Positions 33,610 through 41,739 of a stretch of DNA of 64,000 nucleotides are shown here, one piece after another. The translations under genes were made by a program, and so were the position numbers. This stretch comes from Burkholderia plantarii (GTDB lineage Bacteria; Pseudomonadota; Gammaproteobacteria; Burkholderiales; Burkholderiaceae): assembly GCF_001411805.1 (NCBI RefSeq), contig NZ_CP007213.1, positions 2,914,001-2,978,000 of the forward strand. The letters run 5' to 3'. Within the stretch, counting starts at the first letter, position 1, and every line of letters starts with the position of its first letter. The notes under the pieces were generated by a model. The model was not told the origin of the DNA. It saw only the letters and a program-made list of their open reading frames with translations, and did not search any database.

Positions 33610-34914
33610 TCAACCCGCCACATCACGCTCGCGCTTCATCGCCACGCGCCGCGCCGCCACGTCGGCGAGCCGCCCGCCCGCGTCGAGCCACGGATGCTTC
33701 GCATGGCCGATGCGCTGCGCGTGGTAGATGCCGGTATGCCCCGAGAACAGGTAGGCCACCACGCAGGCGAGCGCCGCGAACACGCCGATCGGCGCGCCGA
33801 ACAGCTCGATGGCCATGATCGTCGAGGCGATCGGCGTGTTCGCGGCGCCGGCGAACACGGCCACGAAGCCGAGCCCGGCCAGCACCGGCAGCGGCAGCGC
33901 GAGCAGGTGCGAGAGCGCGTTGCCGAGCGTCGCGCCGATGTAGAACAGCGGCGTGACCTCGCCGCCCTTGAAGCCCGAGGCGAGCGTGACCACCGTGAAC
34001 GCGAACTTGCCGGCGAAGTCGCCGGCCGGCAGCGGCCCGCGAAACGCGGCCTCGATGGTGGGAATGCCGAGCCCGAGGTACTGCGGCACCGCGAGCGCGG
34101 CGCCCGCCACCGCCACCAGCGCGCCGCCCGCCACCGGCCGCAGCGGCCCATACGGAATCCAGCGCTTGAAGCGCGCGCCGAGCGCGTGCGTGGCGTCGGC
34201 GAACAGCATGCCCACCACCCCGAACGCGATGCCCGCGACGATCGCCGAGGCCGCCGTGGCCGCGCTCACCGCCGGCACGAACGGCACCGGATAGACCGGG
34301 TGATGGATGCCCCACCGGCGGCACACCACGTCGGCGACGATCGCGGCGGCCACGCACGGCAGCAGCGCGTCGTAGCGCAGGCGCCCGATCGCCAGCACCT
34401 CCAGGCCGAACACGGCGCCCGCCAGCGGCGTGCCGAACACCGACGAGAACCCGGCGGCGATGCCGGCCATCAGCAGGATCCGGCGCGTCTCGGCATCCAC
34501 GCCCAGCAGCCGCGCGATGCGGTCGGCGAGCGCGCCGCCCATCTGCACGGCGGTGCCCTCGCGGCCCGCCGAGCCGCCGAACAGGTGCGTGACGACGGTG
34601 GCGATCATCACCAGCGGCGCCATCCGCGTCGGCACCGCGCGCGCGGGATCGTGGATCTCGTCGATCAGCAGGTTGTTGCCGCCCTCCACCGCGCTGCCGA
34701 AGCGCAGGTAGAGCCAGCCGGTGGCGAAGCCGGCCGCGGGCAGCAGCCACAGCAGCCACGGATGCGCGAGCCGCGTGCCGGTGGCCAGGTCGAGCAGGTA
34801 GAGGAACAGCGCGGACGCGGAGCCCGCCAGCGCGCCGACCACGGACGACAGCGCGAGCCAGCGGCCGAGCGCGCGCAGCATCGCGAACTGCTCGACGGTT
34901 TCGAAAGCTTTCAT
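33610..34914 (-). CDS. CLC-F-type fluoride/proton antiporter
   Basis: 434 residues with the CLC fold. Filter loops differ from chloride CLCs: 'EGGNNLLIDEIHD' in place of the GSGIP loop, 'GSAGREGTAVQMG' with gating Glu followed by Thr instead of Pro, and 'GFKGGEVTPLFYIG'. These variants mark the fluoride-selective CLC-F clade as I recall it. The decisive support is the fluoride riboswitch directly upstream in the leader. The protein exports fluoride from the cytoplasm in exchange for protons. It is a monocistronic unit. Confidence 0.92.
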   Translation of the reverse strand: MKAFETVEQFAMLRALGRWLALSSVVGALAGSASALFLYLLDLATGTRLAHPWLLWLLPAAGFATGWLYLRFGSAVEGGNNLLIDEIHDPARAVPTRMAPLVMIATVVTHLFGGSAGREGTAVQMGGALADRIARLLGVDAETRRILLMAGIAAGFSSVFGTPLAGAVFGLEVLAIGRLRYDALLPCVAAAIVADVVCRRWGIHHPVYPVPFVPAVSAATAASAIVAGIAFGVVGMLFADATHALGARFKRWIPYGPLRPVAGGALVAVAGAALAVPQYLGLGIPTIEAAFRGPLPAGDFAGKFAFTVVTLASGFKGGEVTPLFYIGATLGNALSHLLALPLPVLAGLGFVAVFAGAANTPIASTIMAIELFGAPIGVFAALACVVAYLFSGHTGIYHAQRIGHAKHPWLDAGGRLADVAARRVAMKRERDVAG

Positions 34915-35012
34915 GGTTTTCAGGTTCGACAGGACATCAAACCCGGGCGGCAGGGATGCCGCTTGCGATCGGCTTGCGATCGGGACGGCCTACGACCTCC
35001 TGCACCCAGGAT

Positions 35013-35069
35013 CCGTAGGCATCATCAGCCGGCTGACCGGCGGTTGGGGGCGGAGGCATGCCATCTCCG
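35013..35069 (-). promoter_or_regulatory. Fluoride riboswitch (crcB motif)
   Basis: The leader RNA of the CLC gene contains the whole conserved core in order: GGAGATGGCATGCCTCC, then AACCGCC, then a GC stem, then GGCTGATGATGCCTACG. This is the crcB/fluoride aptamer consensus. It lies about 100 bases before the CLC start, leaving room for an expression platform. It should turn on the antiporter when fluoride is bound. Confidence 0.93.
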
Positions 35070-35077
35070 AAGCGCGG

Positions 35078-35107
35078 ATTGTACGTGAGCCACCACGCAC
35101 GCGGCAA
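35078..35107 (-). promoter_or_regulatory. Sigma-70 promoter of the fluoride-riboswitch transcript
   Basis: -35 TTGCCG (35107-35102), 18-base spacer, -10 TACAAT (35083-35078). Predicted transcription starts near 35071, immediately before the aptamer. Confidence 0.75.
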
Positions 35108-35250
35108 CCGGCCGCCGTCTTCCGAACCCTGTCCTCCACGCCTCGCCCGACATGAAAACGTCCCGCCGCGCGACGCGGCGCGGCGGGACGTGAGCGGTGC
35201 GGTCCGGCCCGCCGCCCGCTACCAGGGCGGCCGGCGGGCCGGCAGTGGCG

Positions 35251-35436
35251 TCAGTGCAGGTTCGAGTGCTTGCGGATCGCGTCGGCGGTCTGGCCGGCCT
35301 TCTCCTGCAGCTTGCCCTGGGTCTTCTCGGCCACGCCTTCGGCCTCGGTCTTGCGATCGCCCGTCACCTTGCCGAGCGCTTCCTTCACCGAGCCCTTCAC
35401 CTGCTTGAGCTTGCCGTCGATTCGGTTCTTGTCCAT
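35251..35436 (-). CDS. CsbD-family stress protein
   Basis: 61 residues covering the whole CsbD domain: 'MDKNRIDGKLKQVKGSVKEA' followed by 'KTEAEGVAEKTQGKLQEKAG'. It is small, hydrophilic, charged and probably partly disordered. It is induced by general stress in many bacteria; its molecular role is unknown. It stands alone; no operon partner. Confidence 0.93.
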   Translation of the reverse strand: MDKNRIDGKLKQVKGSVKEALGKVTGDRKTEAEGVAEKTQGKLQEKAGQTADAIRKHSNLH

Positions 35437-35623
35437 GGTCGACTCCTTCGAGAGATTCGTCGGGGGAACCGGCCACGCTGGCCGTGGGCCGCGAGCCGGG
35501 AGTCACCATGATCGCGCCGCCGCGCCCGCCGCGGCAGGTGCAGATGGGCCAGCACCGCTAGTGCATTCGCACCGGAGCCCCGTGTATTTTTTTCAACTCC
35601 GCCGCCTTTCATTCAATCGCCTT

Positions 35624-37213
35624 TCAGCGTCGTGCCGGCCGGCGCGGCGTGCGCCCGGACTTCGACGCGGATCTCGGCACGGCGTCGTCGGCGCTGCCCG
35701 CGGCCGGATCGGCGCCGACGATGCCGCGCTCGCGCGCCCAGACGATCGCCTCGCCGCGGCTATGCACGTCGAGCTTGGTGTAGATCGTGGCGACGTGGTT
35801 GCGCACCGTGTTCGGCGCGAGCCCGAGCCGGTTCGCGATCTCCTTGTCGGGCAGCCCGTGGCAGAGCAGGTCGAACACGTCGCGCTCGCGCGCGGTCAGG
35901 TCGGCGAGCTGCCCGCCGGCGTCGGGCGCCTTGGCGTGGCGCACGTTGGCGAGCTTCTCGATCAGCGTGCGGCTGAACCACGAGGCGTCCTGCATCGCCG
36001 TCTCGATCGCCTGGACCAGTTCCATCTCGGTGCGCTTGCGTTCGCTGATGTCGAGCAGCGCGATCAGGATGCAGTCCTGGCCGTGGATCGCCACCGCGTC
36101 GGCCGACACCACGCAGTCGCGCAGGTCGCCGTCGCGCGTCGTCACCTGCACGTCGCGCATGCGCACCACGGCCTCGCCCTCCAGCGCCGCCGCGATCTCG
36201 CGCAGCGCGCCGGGATCGGCCCACAGCCCGATCTCGTCGGCCGCGCGGCCGAGCAGCTCGCCCTGCTCGTGGCCCGTCATCGCGACGAACGCGTCGTTCA
36301 GGTCGAGGATCTCGAAGCGCCCGGCGGTCAGCATCGCCATCGCCACGGGCGCCATGCGGAACGCCTTGGCGAAGCGCTCCTCGCTCTGCCGCAGCGCGGT
36401 CTCGGCCTGCCGGCGCGGCTGCAGGTCGGTGAACGTGAACAGCATGCAGGCGTCGTCGCCCATGTCGATCGGCTGGCCGGCCACGATCACGGCGTGGTCG
36501 CCGCCGTCGGCGGTGCGCAGCAGCGCCTCCATCGGCGGGATCGTCATGCCGTCGCCGAGCCGCTCGATGGCCAGCTCGCGACGCTCGGCGCGATCGAACA
36601 CGTCGAGCTCGTAGACCGAGCGGCCGATCACGTCGTCGAGCGCGTGGCGCGTCATGTCGAGAAAGCCCTGGTTCACCTTCACGTAGCGGAAATCGCTGAG
36701 CCGGCAGATCGCGGCCGGCGCCGGGTTCGCGTTGAAGGTGCGCTCGAAGCGCTGCTCGGCGCTGGCCCATTCGGTGGCGTCGTGCAGCACCAGCGCGAGA
36801 CAGTCGGGCTCGCCGGCCGCGTTGGTCAGCACCAGGCTGCGAATCCGGTGGACCCAGCGCTGCGATTCGTCGGCGGCCGATTCCACCTCCACCGTCACGT
36901 CGCTGAACTGCTCGCCGCTGATCACGCGGTCGATCGGATACTGGCCCTGCCGCACCGGATCGTGGTTGGTGTCGCGCAGCCGGAAGCGCTCGCGGTATTC
37001 GGTCACGTCGGCGCCGAGCTCGGCGAGCGTGGCCACGCCGTGCATCGCGAGCGCGGCCTCGTTGGCCCAGACGATGCGCTGGTCCGGCTCCACCAGGATC
37101 ACGCCCTCGGTCAGCCCGGCGATGATCTGGTGCAGCTGGCGCCGGTCGGTGTGGGTCTTCAGCGCCTGCTCGTCGGCCGGGGCGGGTTGGTACTCGTTGG
37201 CGGGTTGGGTCAT
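35624..37213 (-). CDS. Multi-PAS sensor with LuxR-type HTH output
   Basis: 529 residues from ATG 37213; in-frame starts at 37225 and 37273 are possible, and no ribosome site decides. Three PAS-like regions occur in order: 'IIAGLTEGVILVEPDQRIVW', 'ERTFNANPAPAAICRLSDFR' and 'KAFRMAPVAMAMLTAGRFEI'. The C-terminal HTH is of LuxR type: 'LTARERDVFDLLCHGLPDKE' and 'NRLGLAPNTVRNHVATIYTK'. It is cytoplasmic, has no transmembrane part and no kinase. It lies downstream of wspF on the same strand, 190 bases away, so it may or may not share that transcript. It could respond to redox or a small ligand. Confidence 0.9.
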   Translation of the reverse strand: MTQPANEYQPAPADEQALKTHTDRRQLHQIIAGLTEGVILVEPDQRIVWANEAALAMHGVATLAELGADVTEYRERFRLRDTNHDPVRQGQYPIDRVISGEQFSDVTVEVESAADESQRWVHRIRSLVLTNAAGEPDCLALVLHDATEWASAEQRFERTFNANPAPAAICRLSDFRYVKVNQGFLDMTRHALDDVIGRSVYELDVFDRAERRELAIERLGDGMTIPPMEALLRTADGGDHAVIVAGQPIDMGDDACMLFTFTDLQPRRQAETALRQSEERFAKAFRMAPVAMAMLTAGRFEILDLNDAFVAMTGHEQGELLGRAADEIGLWADPGALREIAAALEGEAVVRMRDVQVTTRDGDLRDCVVSADAVAIHGQDCILIALLDISERKRTEMELVQAIETAMQDASWFSRTLIEKLANVRHAKAPDAGGQLADLTARERDVFDLLCHGLPDKEIANRLGLAPNTVRNHVATIYTKLDVHSRGEAIVWARERGIVGADPAAGSADDAVPRSASKSGRTPRRPARR

Positions 37214-37403
37214 CGACAGGTGCATTCGGTTGGAACGCCGGGCCAGGCCGGAAACGAGGGGGATGCGCGACATGAAGAGCACCGAGCGTGGAAAACCTCC
37301 ACGGGGAGCACGCCGCGTGCCCGCCCCGCGGCCGCCGCCCACGCTTGCCCGCCTTGGCCCGCCGGGCGAGCCCCTGGCGGCCCCGCAAGCGGCGTGCCGC
37401 GGA

Positions 37404-38429
37404 TCAGCGCGGGCGCGGCACGCGCTGTAATTGCGACATCAGGCGTTCCGAAATACGCTCGAGCGGCAGGATCGCCGAGGCCGCGTCGATCGCCGCGGCG
37501 GCCTTTGGCATGCCGTAGACGGCGCTCGTCGCGGCGTCCTGCGCGATGGTGTAGAAACCCTTGGTGCGCATCGCCTTCAGGCCGAGCGCGCCGTCGCGGC
37601 CCATGCCGGTCAGCAGCACGCCGAGCGCCTCGCCGCGCCAGGACTCGGCCACGCTGTGGAAGAACACGTCCACCGACGGCCGGTACGGCGTCTCTTCCGG
37701 ATAGCGCGTGTAGCCGAGCTGGCCGCGCGCGTTCAGGTGCAGGTGATCGTTGGTGGCGGCCAGCAGCACCTCGCCGCGCTGCGGCACGCCGCCAGCCCTG
37801 GCGATGCGCACCGGCAGCCGCGTGAAGCCGTCGAGCCACTCGGCCATGCCGATCGCGAACGCCTGATCGACGTGCTGCACGATCACGATCGCGGCCGGGA
37901 AATCCTCGGGCAGCGGCTTGAGCAGCGCCGCGAGCGCGGTCGGCCCGCCCGCCGACGCGCCGATCGCCACCAGCGGCGGCTGCGCGAGCGCAGCCGGGCC
38001 GGCCGGCTGCGACGACGGCGTCAGCGGCCCGCGCGTAGCGAGCAGCCGGCCGATCTGGTCGATCTTCGCGAGCAGCGGCTGCGATTCGTTGGCGATCATG
38101 CCCTGCGCGAGCGTGGGCGTGTCCACCGCGTCGAGCGCGCCGGCGCCCATCGCCTCGTAGATGGTGGCCTTGTTGGCGTCCACGCTGGCGGTGACGATCA
38201 GGATCGCGCACGGCGAGCGCTCCATGATGCGCCGCGTGGCGGCCACGCCGTCCACCTTCGGCATGACGAGGTCCATCAGCACCAGATCGGGCGGGTTCGC
38301 CTGGCAGAAATCCACCGCCTGCTCGCCGTCGGCGGCCACCCACAGCACGCGGTGGTCGGGCCGGTGCGCGATGGCCCGGCGCAGCGCGGCGACCGCGAGC
38401 GGCAAGTCGTTGACGATGCCGATGTTCAT
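37404..38429 (-). CDS. wspF: WspF, CheB-type methylesterase response regulator
   Basis: 341 residues. An N-terminal receiver ('DLVLMDLVMPKVDGVAATRR', phospho-Asp about 52-54) is linked to the CheB esterase domain with 'LVAIGASAGGPTALAALL' (catalytic Ser), 'IVIVQHVDQAF' (His) and 'GVLLTGMGRDGALGL' (Asp). It removes methyl groups from WspA and resets the system; loss of WspF in other bacteria gives constitutive signalling. It overlaps wspE by four bases. It is the last gene of the Wsp unit. Confidence 0.94.
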   Translation of the reverse strand: MNIGIVNDLPLAVAALRRAIAHRPDHRVLWVAADGEQAVDFCQANPPDLVLMDLVMPKVDGVAATRRIMERSPCAILIVTASVDANKATIYEAMGAGALDAVDTPTLAQGMIANESQPLLAKIDQIGRLLATRGPLTPSSQPAGPAALAQPPLVAIGASAGGPTALAALLKPLPEDFPAAIVIVQHVDQAFAIGMAEWLDGFTRLPVRIARAGGVPQRGEVLLAATNDHLHLNARGQLGYTRYPEETPYRPSVDVFFHSVAESWRGEALGVLLTGMGRDGALGLKAMRTKGFYTIAQDAATSAVYGMPKAAAAIDAASAILPLERISERLMSQLQRVPRPR

Positions 38430-40993
38430 GACGCCGCCTCCCCGATCAGGTCGTGGACGGCGTCGAGCAGCGCCTCGTCGTGGAAGCTGCCCTTCGCCAG
38501 GTAGTAGTCGGCGCCGGCGTCGAGCCCGCGCCGGCGGTCCTCGTCGCGATCCTTGTACGACACGATCATGACCGGCACGCCCTTGAGCAGCGGGTCGCGC
38601 TTGATCAGCGTGACGAGCTCGATGCCGTCCATGCGCGGCATGTCGATGTCGGTCACGACCAGGTCGAAGGTGTCGCTGCGGATCGCGTTCCAGCCGTCCA
38701 TGCCGTCGACGGCGATCGTCACCGCGTAGCCGCGCCGCTCCAGGAGCTTGCGTTCCAGCTCGCGCACCGTCAGCGAATCGTCCACCACCAGCACCTGCTT
38801 GCGGCGCCGCGCGAGCGCTTGGTCGGCGCCGCTGCGCAGCTTGGTGAGCTGGCCGCCGCGAATCAGCTTGTCGATCGAGCGCACCAGATCCTCGACGTCG
38901 ACGATCAGCACCGGATCGCCGTTCTCGAGCAGCGCGCCGGCCGCGATGTTGCGGATCTTCTGCAGCCGCGCGTCGAGCGGCTGCACCACCAGCATGCGCT
39001 CGCCGAGGAAGCGGTCCACCGCCACGCCGTAGGTCTCGGGCTCGGTGCCGACCACCACCACCGCCGTGCTGGCGCGAGCGCCGTCGGGCTCGCCCGCGTC
39101 GAACAGCTGGTGCGCGGTGACCAGCCCGACGCGGCGCTCGTCGAGCGAGAAATGCTGCTGGCCCTCGAGCACGTCGATCGAGGCGCGTTCGAGTTCGAGC
39201 GCGCGCCGCACGTGGACCAGCGGGAACGCGTAGGGCTCGCCGCCCACCTCCACCAGCAGGCTGCGGATCACCGACAGCGTGAGCGGCAGCTGCAGCACGA
39301 AGCGCATGCCTTGACCCGGCTCGTTGAAGATCCGCACCGCGCCGCGCACGCGCTTGACCATCTCGTGTACCGCGTCGAGGCCGACGCCGCGCCCCGACAC
39401 GTCGGTCACCTGCTCGCGCATCGAGAAACCGGGCAGCAGCAGGAATTCGAGCACCTCGGCGTCGGTCAGCCGCGCGGCGGTCTCGGCGTCGGTGAGCCGC
39501 TGGCGCACGATCGCGGCGCGCACCTCGGCGAGATCGGCGCCGGGGCCGTCGTCGGCCACGCTGACGAGCAGCGAGCCGGCGCTGTGGCGCGCCTCGAGCG
39601 TGATGGTGGCCTCAGCCGGCTTGCCGCGCGCGAGCCGCGTCTCGGGCGGCTCGACGCCGTGGTCGAGCGCGTTGCGCAGCAGGTGGCCGAGCGGCGCGTC
39701 GAGCAGGTCGAGCAGGTCGCGGTCGACCTGGGTGGTCTCGCCGACGATCGCGAAGCGCACGCGCTTGCCGAGCGAGCGCGCCAGATCGCGGACCACGCGC
39801 GGATAGGCGCGCGTGGCGTCGCCGAACGGGCGCATCCGGCACTGCAGCGCCTCGTCGTAGAGCTGCTCGGCGAGGTGGGTGCTGCGCCGCTCGAAGCGGT
39901 CCAGGTCGTCCATGCGGGCCGCGAACGTGCGCTGCAGGTCGTTGAGCATCTGCCGGACCTCGCTCATCGCGGCCTCGCGGGCCGAGTCGAGATCGTCGGC
40001 GAGCGCTTCGTACAGCGAATCGAGCGCGCGGCCCGCGTCGCGCTGGGCGCGCCGCATGCGCTGCATCGATTCGGCGAACGGCTTGAGCCAGCGCGATTCC
40101 ACCAGCGATTCGCCCGACAGGCTCAGCAGCCGGTTCAGGCTGTCGGCGCGCACGCGGCGCATCTGGCCGGCGTCGCCGCCCGGCTCGGCCGGCGGCGGCG
40201 CCTCGGACGGCGGCGCCGCCAGGCCCGCGGCCGGCGGCGGCGCGTCCGCATCGGGCGCGCCGGCCGGCGTGAGCGCGGCGTCGGCGGCGAGCCGCAGCTG
40301 CGCGGCGAGATCGGCCGGCACCGCCGCCCCGGCGTCGCGCGGCCCGGCACCGCCGCTGGACGGTGCGTCGGGCACGCCGAACGCCCCGGACGCATCGGCG
40401 GCCGGCGCGTCCAGCCGCAGCTGCGCGGAGAGCTCGGACAGATCGGGGAAATCCGTGGCGTCGGCGGCCGACGCCGATGCCGCGGCCCCGAGCGAGCCCG
40501 GCGTGTCGAACGACACCGCCGAGGCGGCCCCCGACGCGAAACCCGGCGGCAGCGGCGCGGTCTCGTCCGGCGCCGCGCGTCCGGCGTCGCCGGCGCCGGC
40601 GCCGTCGGCGTTGGCGAGCGCGACTTCGAACGCATCGATCTGGATCGGCGTGACCGACGCGGCGCTGCGCGGATCGCCGACCCGCACCAGCAGGTCCACG
40701 CCCATCAGCAGCGCGTCGATGTGGCTCGCGCCGAGCACGCGCTCGCCGCGCTGCGCGCCGACGAAGCAATCCTCCATGCGGCCGGCGATCTCCACGCCCT
40801 GCGGCACGCCGACGATGCGCGCGGCCCCTTTCAGCGAATGCGCCGCGCGCATGCAGGCCTCGAACGCGGCCGCGTCCTGCGCGCCGTGTTCGAGCGCGAG
40901 CAGCTGCCGCGACAGCGCCTCGGTCTGGGTCTGGGTCTCCTCCTGGTACAGCTCGAGCAGCGACTGGCGGCTCAGGTCGTCGTCTTGGCTCAT
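38426..40993 (-). CDS. wspE: WspE, hybrid CheA-type histidine kinase
   Basis: 855 residues from ATG 40993, which overlaps the wspD stop. Domains in order: Hpt ('CMRAAHSLKGAARIVG', phospho-His about 52), a long Ala/Pro/Asp-rich linker (about 120-290), dimerisation and HATPase_c ('LRNALDHGVEPPETRLARGK', 'VGLDAVHEMVKRVRGAVRIF'), CheW-like ('GEPYAFPLVHVRRALELERA') and a C-terminal receiver ('DLVVTDIDMPRMDG'). It autophosphorylates and passes phosphate to WspF and to the output regulator. The hybrid receiver is the WspE arrangement, unlike plain CheA. Confidence 0.95.
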   Translation of the reverse strand: MSQDDDLSRQSLLELYQEETQTQTEALSRQLLALEHGAQDAAAFEACMRAAHSLKGAARIVGVPQGVEIAGRMEDCFVGAQRGERVLGASHIDALLMGVDLLVRVGDPRSAASVTPIQIDAFEVALANADGAGAGDAGRAAPDETAPLPPGFASGAASAVSFDTPGSLGAAASASAADATDFPDLSELSAQLRLDAPAADASGAFGVPDAPSSGGAGPRDAGAAVPADLAAQLRLAADAALTPAGAPDADAPPPAAGLAAPPSEAPPPAEPGGDAGQMRRVRADSLNRLLSLSGESLVESRWLKPFAESMQRMRRAQRDAGRALDSLYEALADDLDSAREAAMSEVRQMLNDLQRTFAARMDDLDRFERRSTHLAEQLYDEALQCRMRPFGDATRAYPRVVRDLARSLGKRVRFAIVGETTQVDRDLLDLLDAPLGHLLRNALDHGVEPPETRLARGKPAEATITLEARHSAGSLLVSVADDGPGADLAEVRAAIVRQRLTDAETAARLTDAEVLEFLLLPGFSMREQVTDVSGRGVGLDAVHEMVKRVRGAVRIFNEPGQGMRFVLQLPLTLSVIRSLLVEVGGEPYAFPLVHVRRALELERASIDVLEGQQHFSLDERRVGLVTAHQLFDAGEPDGARASTAVVVVGTEPETYGVAVDRFLGERMLVVQPLDARLQKIRNIAAGALLENGDPVLIVDVEDLVRSIDKLIRGGQLTKLRSGADQALARRRKQVLVVDDSLTVRELERKLLERRGYAVTIAVDGMDGWNAIRSDTFDLVVTDIDMPRMDGIELVTLIKRDPLLKGVPVMIVSYKDRDEDRRRGLDAGADYYLAKGSFHDEALLDAVHDLIGEAAS

Positions 40994-41739
40994 CGCAGGC
41001 TCCGCAACAGCGATTCGAACAGCCGGTCCTCGTCGAGCAGCCCGACGATCCGGTCGAGCCAGACGAACACGCCGCGCGTGTGCGCGCTGCCGGCGCGCGC
41101 CACGGTGGCCGGGGTCGCCGCGCGGTCGGCCGCGCCGAAGCGCAGCACGCCCTCGACGTCGTCGACCGGGAACACCACCGGCTCGCCGCGATGCCCGACC
41201 ACCAGCATGCGCCGGAAGCCGGCGCGCGCGCCGCCGGCCGCGCGCGGCGTGCCGGCCTCGAGGCCGAGCAGCTCGGCGAGCGACACCGCGATGCGCAGCG
41301 TGCCGCGCACGTTGACGATGCCGAGCACGGCGCGGCTGCGGCGGTCCGGCAGCGAGTGGATCGGCAGATCGTCGACGATCTGGCGGACCACCTCGGTGGG
41401 TAGCGCGAGCCATTCGTCGGCCACGCGGAACGCCAGCACCGCCTGGCGCGCGCCCGCCTCCGCGCCGCCGTGCCCGACGCCCGGCGCGACCGGCTCCGAG
41501 ACGCGCCGCGCGGCCTGCGCGAGATCGTCGGCGGACAGCGGGCGGTCGAGCAGCAGCGCCGCGTTGCGCGCGAACACGGGGCAGTTCAGGCAGCGCGAAA
41601 CCTCGGTCAGGCGCTCGCACGACTTGTCGCCGCGCACGCCGATGCGGTTCCAGCAATCGTCGATCGCGCCCGGCGTCAGGTCCGCAAGCCGGTCCCGGTT
41701 CGTGTCCGGGCCGCGCCCGATTTCAGCGGCGTCGTGCAT
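40990..41739 (-). CDS. wspD: WspD, CheW-type coupling protein
   Basis: 249 residues. An N-terminal extension with three Cys ('ADLTPGAIDDCWNRIGVRGD', 'RCLNCPVF') precedes the CheW fold ('VLAFRVADEWLALPTEVVRQ', 'VLGIVNVRGTLRIAVSLAEL'). The Cys-rich start ('CWNRIGVxGDxSCxxL') is characteristic of WspD. It couples WspA to WspE. It overlaps wspC by 17 bases and wspE by four. Confidence 0.93.
   Translation of the reverse strand: MHDAAEIGRGPDTNRDRLADLTPGAIDDCWNRIGVRGDKSCERLTEVSRCLNCPVFARNAALLLDRPLSADDLAQAARRVSEPVAPGVGHGGAEAGARQAVLAFRVADEWLALPTEVVRQIVDDLPIHSLPDRRSRAVLGIVNVRGTLRIAVSLAELLGLEAGTPRAAGGARAGFRRMLVVGHRGEPVVFPVDDVEGVLRFGAADRAATPATVARAGSAHTRGVFVWLDRIVGLLDEDRLFESLLRSLR

Noticed and set aside
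33610..34914. Ordinary chloride channel annotation for the CLC gene
   Set aside because: The fluoride riboswitch and filter residues favour CLC-F.
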